A stretch of 36,236 nucleotides of DNA, taken from Corynebacterium yonathiae (GTDB lineage: Bacteria; Actinomycetota; Actinomycetes; Mycobacteriales; Mycobacteriaceae). A program made the translations under genes and the position numbers. A model generated the notes under the pieces. That model was not told the DNA's origin, made no database searches, and saw only the letters and a program-made list of their open reading frames with translations. Shown here piece after piece: positions 34,681 through 36,236 of the stretch. How positions within the stretch are numbered: position 1 is the first letter of the stretch; each line of letters opens with the position of its first letter. The stretch spans positions 1-36,236 of the forward strand of contig NZ_JAKOPM010000019.1 of assembly GCF_022288805.1 (NCBI RefSeq), given 5' to 3'.

Positions 34681-35058
34681 CTCCACTAATACCTTAGGTT
34701 CCGAGCAAGCTTCATCAAAGCAAACGGCCAATAAGGCTTCTTGGCAACAGCCGCCACCATTACTAAATCTCCCAGTAAGTCACACTGATGTGATTTAATA
34801 GGCGGAGAAAATAAAAAGACGCGCCCCACACCCGTGGGGTGCGCAGCGCGAGCGGCACACACCCTCGGTTCAAGTCCAGGGCGCGCACATTCCTCAAAAC
34901 ATGAGGAAACCCCCGCATCATAGAGTTGGCGCTCTAGCGGGGGCCCAAAAAAGAAAACGACACCGACCGTGTCGGGTAAGACTTTACCACTTCCCCACGG
35001 ACAGTGAGCAAAGCACAACACGGGCGGTGTCGATAATCCAAAAGGAGACCACGGCACC
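34681..35058 (+). other. Gene-free, hairpin-rich leader upstream of repA
   Basis: I see no gene in these 378 bases. The tract holds at least four stem-loops: GCGC-CCCAC/GTGGG-GCGC (34821-34844), TTCCTCA/TGAGGAA (34890-34908), a long imperfect stem with outer CCCCCGC/GCGGGGG and inner TAGAG/CTCTA (34910-34943), and CGACAC/GTGTCG (34958-34974). Such a leader suits control of RepA synthesis by a counter-transcribed RNA or attenuation, but no antisense promoter could be assigned. aaggag at 35042-35047 is the repA ribosome site. Confidence 0.55.
34818..34887 (+). other. tRNA-like segment
   Basis: Within the repA leader, GGTTCAAGTCC (34867-34877) looks like the T-loop/B-box of a tRNA. It is flanked by bases that pair imperfectly as a T stem. 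The following GCGCGCA can pair at five of seven positions with GACGCGC at 34818-34824, some 70 bases apart as in a tRNA acceptor. The D and anticodon arms are not convincing. It could be a decayed tRNA, a tRNA mimic, or coincidence. Confidence 0.25.
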
Positions 35059-36018
35059 ATGCAGCCCCCACACACCCCAGACGAGCGCCGCGCCAAGCTC
35101 GAAGCAGTCAAAGAACTAGCCCGCAGGCAAGAACACGACGCCGCACAAGAACTCCTCCAAGCCCAAGACGTCGGCTACACCTCCAAACTCTTCGTCCAAG
35201 CACTCTTCCCCTACCGCAAAGCAGAAAACAATGAGCGCGTCGTAGAAACTGCACAAGGGATAATCTCGGTCTACTCTCGCAGAGGTCTCCCCTACGGCAA
35301 GTATCCGCGCCTCATCATGGCCTACGTCATTACCCGAGCAGTAGAAAACGCTGGACGCCTCAAAGAAGGGAAAATCGACGAGCAGGAAGCGCGCCGCATC
35401 CCGCTCGGCCACTCGATGAACCATTTCCTCAAAGCAATCGGCGTTCTAGGCCGCGGAACTGGCGGAGCAACAGGCAACCTGAAAAACATTCGCGAACAAA
35501 TCCTTCGTATCGCAGGTTCTACCATTACCGTCGAAAGCGATGACGGAGTGCACGCTCAAGGCAGCAACACCCAAATCTTGGACGGCTGGAACCTCTGGTT
35601 CGACCCCCGAGACCCCAACCAGGGAAGCTTCATTGAGTCAGAGCTGGCGCTAACCGAAAAGTTCTTCAAGCACATCGCAGAATCCCCCATCCCAATCGAC
35701 CTCAACGTCCTACGAGAACTCACCAAACCCCGCTCAATGGACATCTACATCTGGCTGACTCTCAAGCAGTATTGGCTGGCGAAAAACAACCGCGACGCCT
35801 ACACCTTCACGTGGGAAATGATGGCCGCAAACTTCGCCACCAAAAAACTCACCAAAGGTCAAGATTGGGTAAACTTCCGCACCGATGTCAAGAAAGCCAT
35901 TCACGACATTTTGACTGTTTGGCCTAACGCCGGCATCACCGCCGACGCCAACGGAGTCATGGTCACCAAGACCGCCACCTCTATTCGACAGCGTCCACCA
36001 AAGCCCCAACTCGACTAA
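35059..36018 (+). CDS. repA: Plasmid replication initiator RepA
   Basis: A 319-residue plasmid RepA of the PF04796 type, which binds iterons and opens the origin. Recognised family stretches are RGLPYGKYPRLIMAYVITRAV (about residues 78-98), SMNHFLKAIGVLGRGTGGATG (about 119-140) and LDGWNLWFDP, with a C-terminal winged-helix-like region containing SMDIYIWLTLKQYW. No primase or helicase domain is present, so host proteins would be recruited. ATG 35059 follows aaggag (35042-35047). A terminator and then the iterons lie directly downstream, an arrangement typical of theta-replicating iteron plasmids of Gram-positive actinobacteria. This is unlike the larger pCG1/pBL1-type Rep proteins of corynebacteria. 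Confidence 0.9.
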   Translation: MQPPHTPDERRAKLEAVKELARRQEHDAAQELLQAQDVGYTSKLFVQALFPYRKAENNERVVETAQGIISVYSRRGLPYGKYPRLIMAYVITRAVENAGRLKEGKIDEQEARRIPLGHSMNHFLKAIGVLGRGTGGATGNLKNIREQILRIAGSTITVESDDGVHAQGSNTQILDGWNLWFDPRDPNQGSFIESELALTEKFFKHIAESPIPIDLNVLRELTKPRSMDIYIWLTLKQYWLAKNNRDAYTFTWEMMAANFATKKLTKGQDWVNFRTDVKKAIHDILTVWPNAGITADANGVMVTKTATSIRQRPPKPQLD

Positions 36019-36033
36019 TCCCCAGCAACCGTT

Positions 36034-36059
36034 AAGCGCCCCACTCGGGCGCTTTCTTT
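36034..36059 (+). terminator. Rho-independent terminator after repA
   Basis: AAGCGCCC (36034-36041) pairs exactly with GGGCGCTT (36047-36054) around a 5-base loop and is followed by tcttt. It shields the iteron origin from repA transcription. Confidence 0.85.
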
Positions 36060-36074
36060 ATGCCCAAATCAGAC

Positions 36075-36236
36075 TGCGCATATTTACCAATACAGGTGCG
36101 CATATTTACCAATACGGAAGAAAACCCCAGGTCGGGCTGCGCATATTTACCAATACAGGTGCGCATATTTACCAATACAGGTGCGCATATTTACCAATAC
36201 AGGTGCGCATATTTACCAATACAGGTGCGCATATTT
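36075..36236 (+). repeat. Plasmid origin iterons (22-bp tandem repeats)
   Basis: The unit begins TGCGCATATTTACCAATAC and is 22 bases long including AGG. Copies start at 36075, 36097 (ends CGG, 21 bases), 36138, 36160, 36182 and 36204, plus a partial copy from 36226 cut by the window end. A 20-base non-repeat interrupts after the second copy. Tandem, phase-regular (about two helical turns) repeats beside repA are typical RepA binding sites of oriV. The window ending inside them suggests the assembly broke on the repeat, so the true number is unknown. Confidence 0.9.

Noticed and set aside
34818..34887. Functional tRNA gene
   Set aside because: The D and anticodon arms do not form and the acceptor pairs at only five of seven positions; kept only as a tRNA-like segment.
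36075..36236. CRISPR array
   Set aside because: The 22-bp units are directly adjacent with no unique spacers, and they stand beside repA; they are iterons.

Overview
The window looks like a contig from a Corynebacterium, most likely of the lipophilic C. jeikeium / C. urealyticum / C. amycolatum type. The grounds are near-corynebacterial S8, L6, L18 and S5 proteins, GC-rich coding with many GTG starts, and iron boxes of the DtxR type. I cannot fix the species. Both ends lie in repeats (a transposase at the left, iterons at the right), as expected of a draft assembly contig.

Region 1 (1-970) is the remnant of an IS256-family (mutator-type) transposase, reading leftward and broken by frameshifts. 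It abuts the iron box of the next region.

Region 2 (971-24333) is a complete hydroxamate siderophore locus of the coelichelin type. It encodes an MbtH protein, a heterodimeric ABC exporter with one dead and one live ATP site, an L-ornithine N5-monooxygenase, a 3618-residue trimodular NRPS (A-T-E-C-A-T-E-C-A-T), a Fes/IroE-like esterase on the opposite strand, an N5-hydroxyornithine formyltransferase, a siderophore-binding lipoprotein, and a FecCD-type importer (ATPase and two permeases). The 10-residue adenylation codes I read are DINYWGGIGK, DFWSIGMVHK and DMENLGLINK. From memory the first and third equal those of Streptomyces CchH (formyl-hydroxyornithine and hydroxyornithine), and the second differs by one residue from its threonine code. 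Four DtxR-like boxes (971, 4852, 18334, 24315) suggest iron-repressed transcription. A DedA-family membrane protein gene sits inside the locus. The ornithine is hydroxylated, formylated, assembled on the NRPS and probably released by the esterase, because no thioesterase domain is present. The exporter would secrete the product and the lipoprotein plus importer would recover the ferric form.

Region 3 (24334-26967) is the spc ribosomal operon rpsH-rplF-rplR-rpsE-rpmD. rpmD is cut after about 44 native codons and rplO/secY do not follow.

Region 4 (about 26960-36236) is plasmid sequence: a ParA/ribbon-helix-helix partition pair flanked by AT-rich repeats, a MOBF relaxase-helicase (TraA/TrwC type), a candidate oriT, small plasmid genes including a ribbon-helix-helix regulator under a 37-bp perfect palindrome, a RepA initiator with a structured leader, and 22-bp iterons. 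Either a plasmid has recombined into rpmD or the contig is a misjoin; the sequence alone cannot decide.
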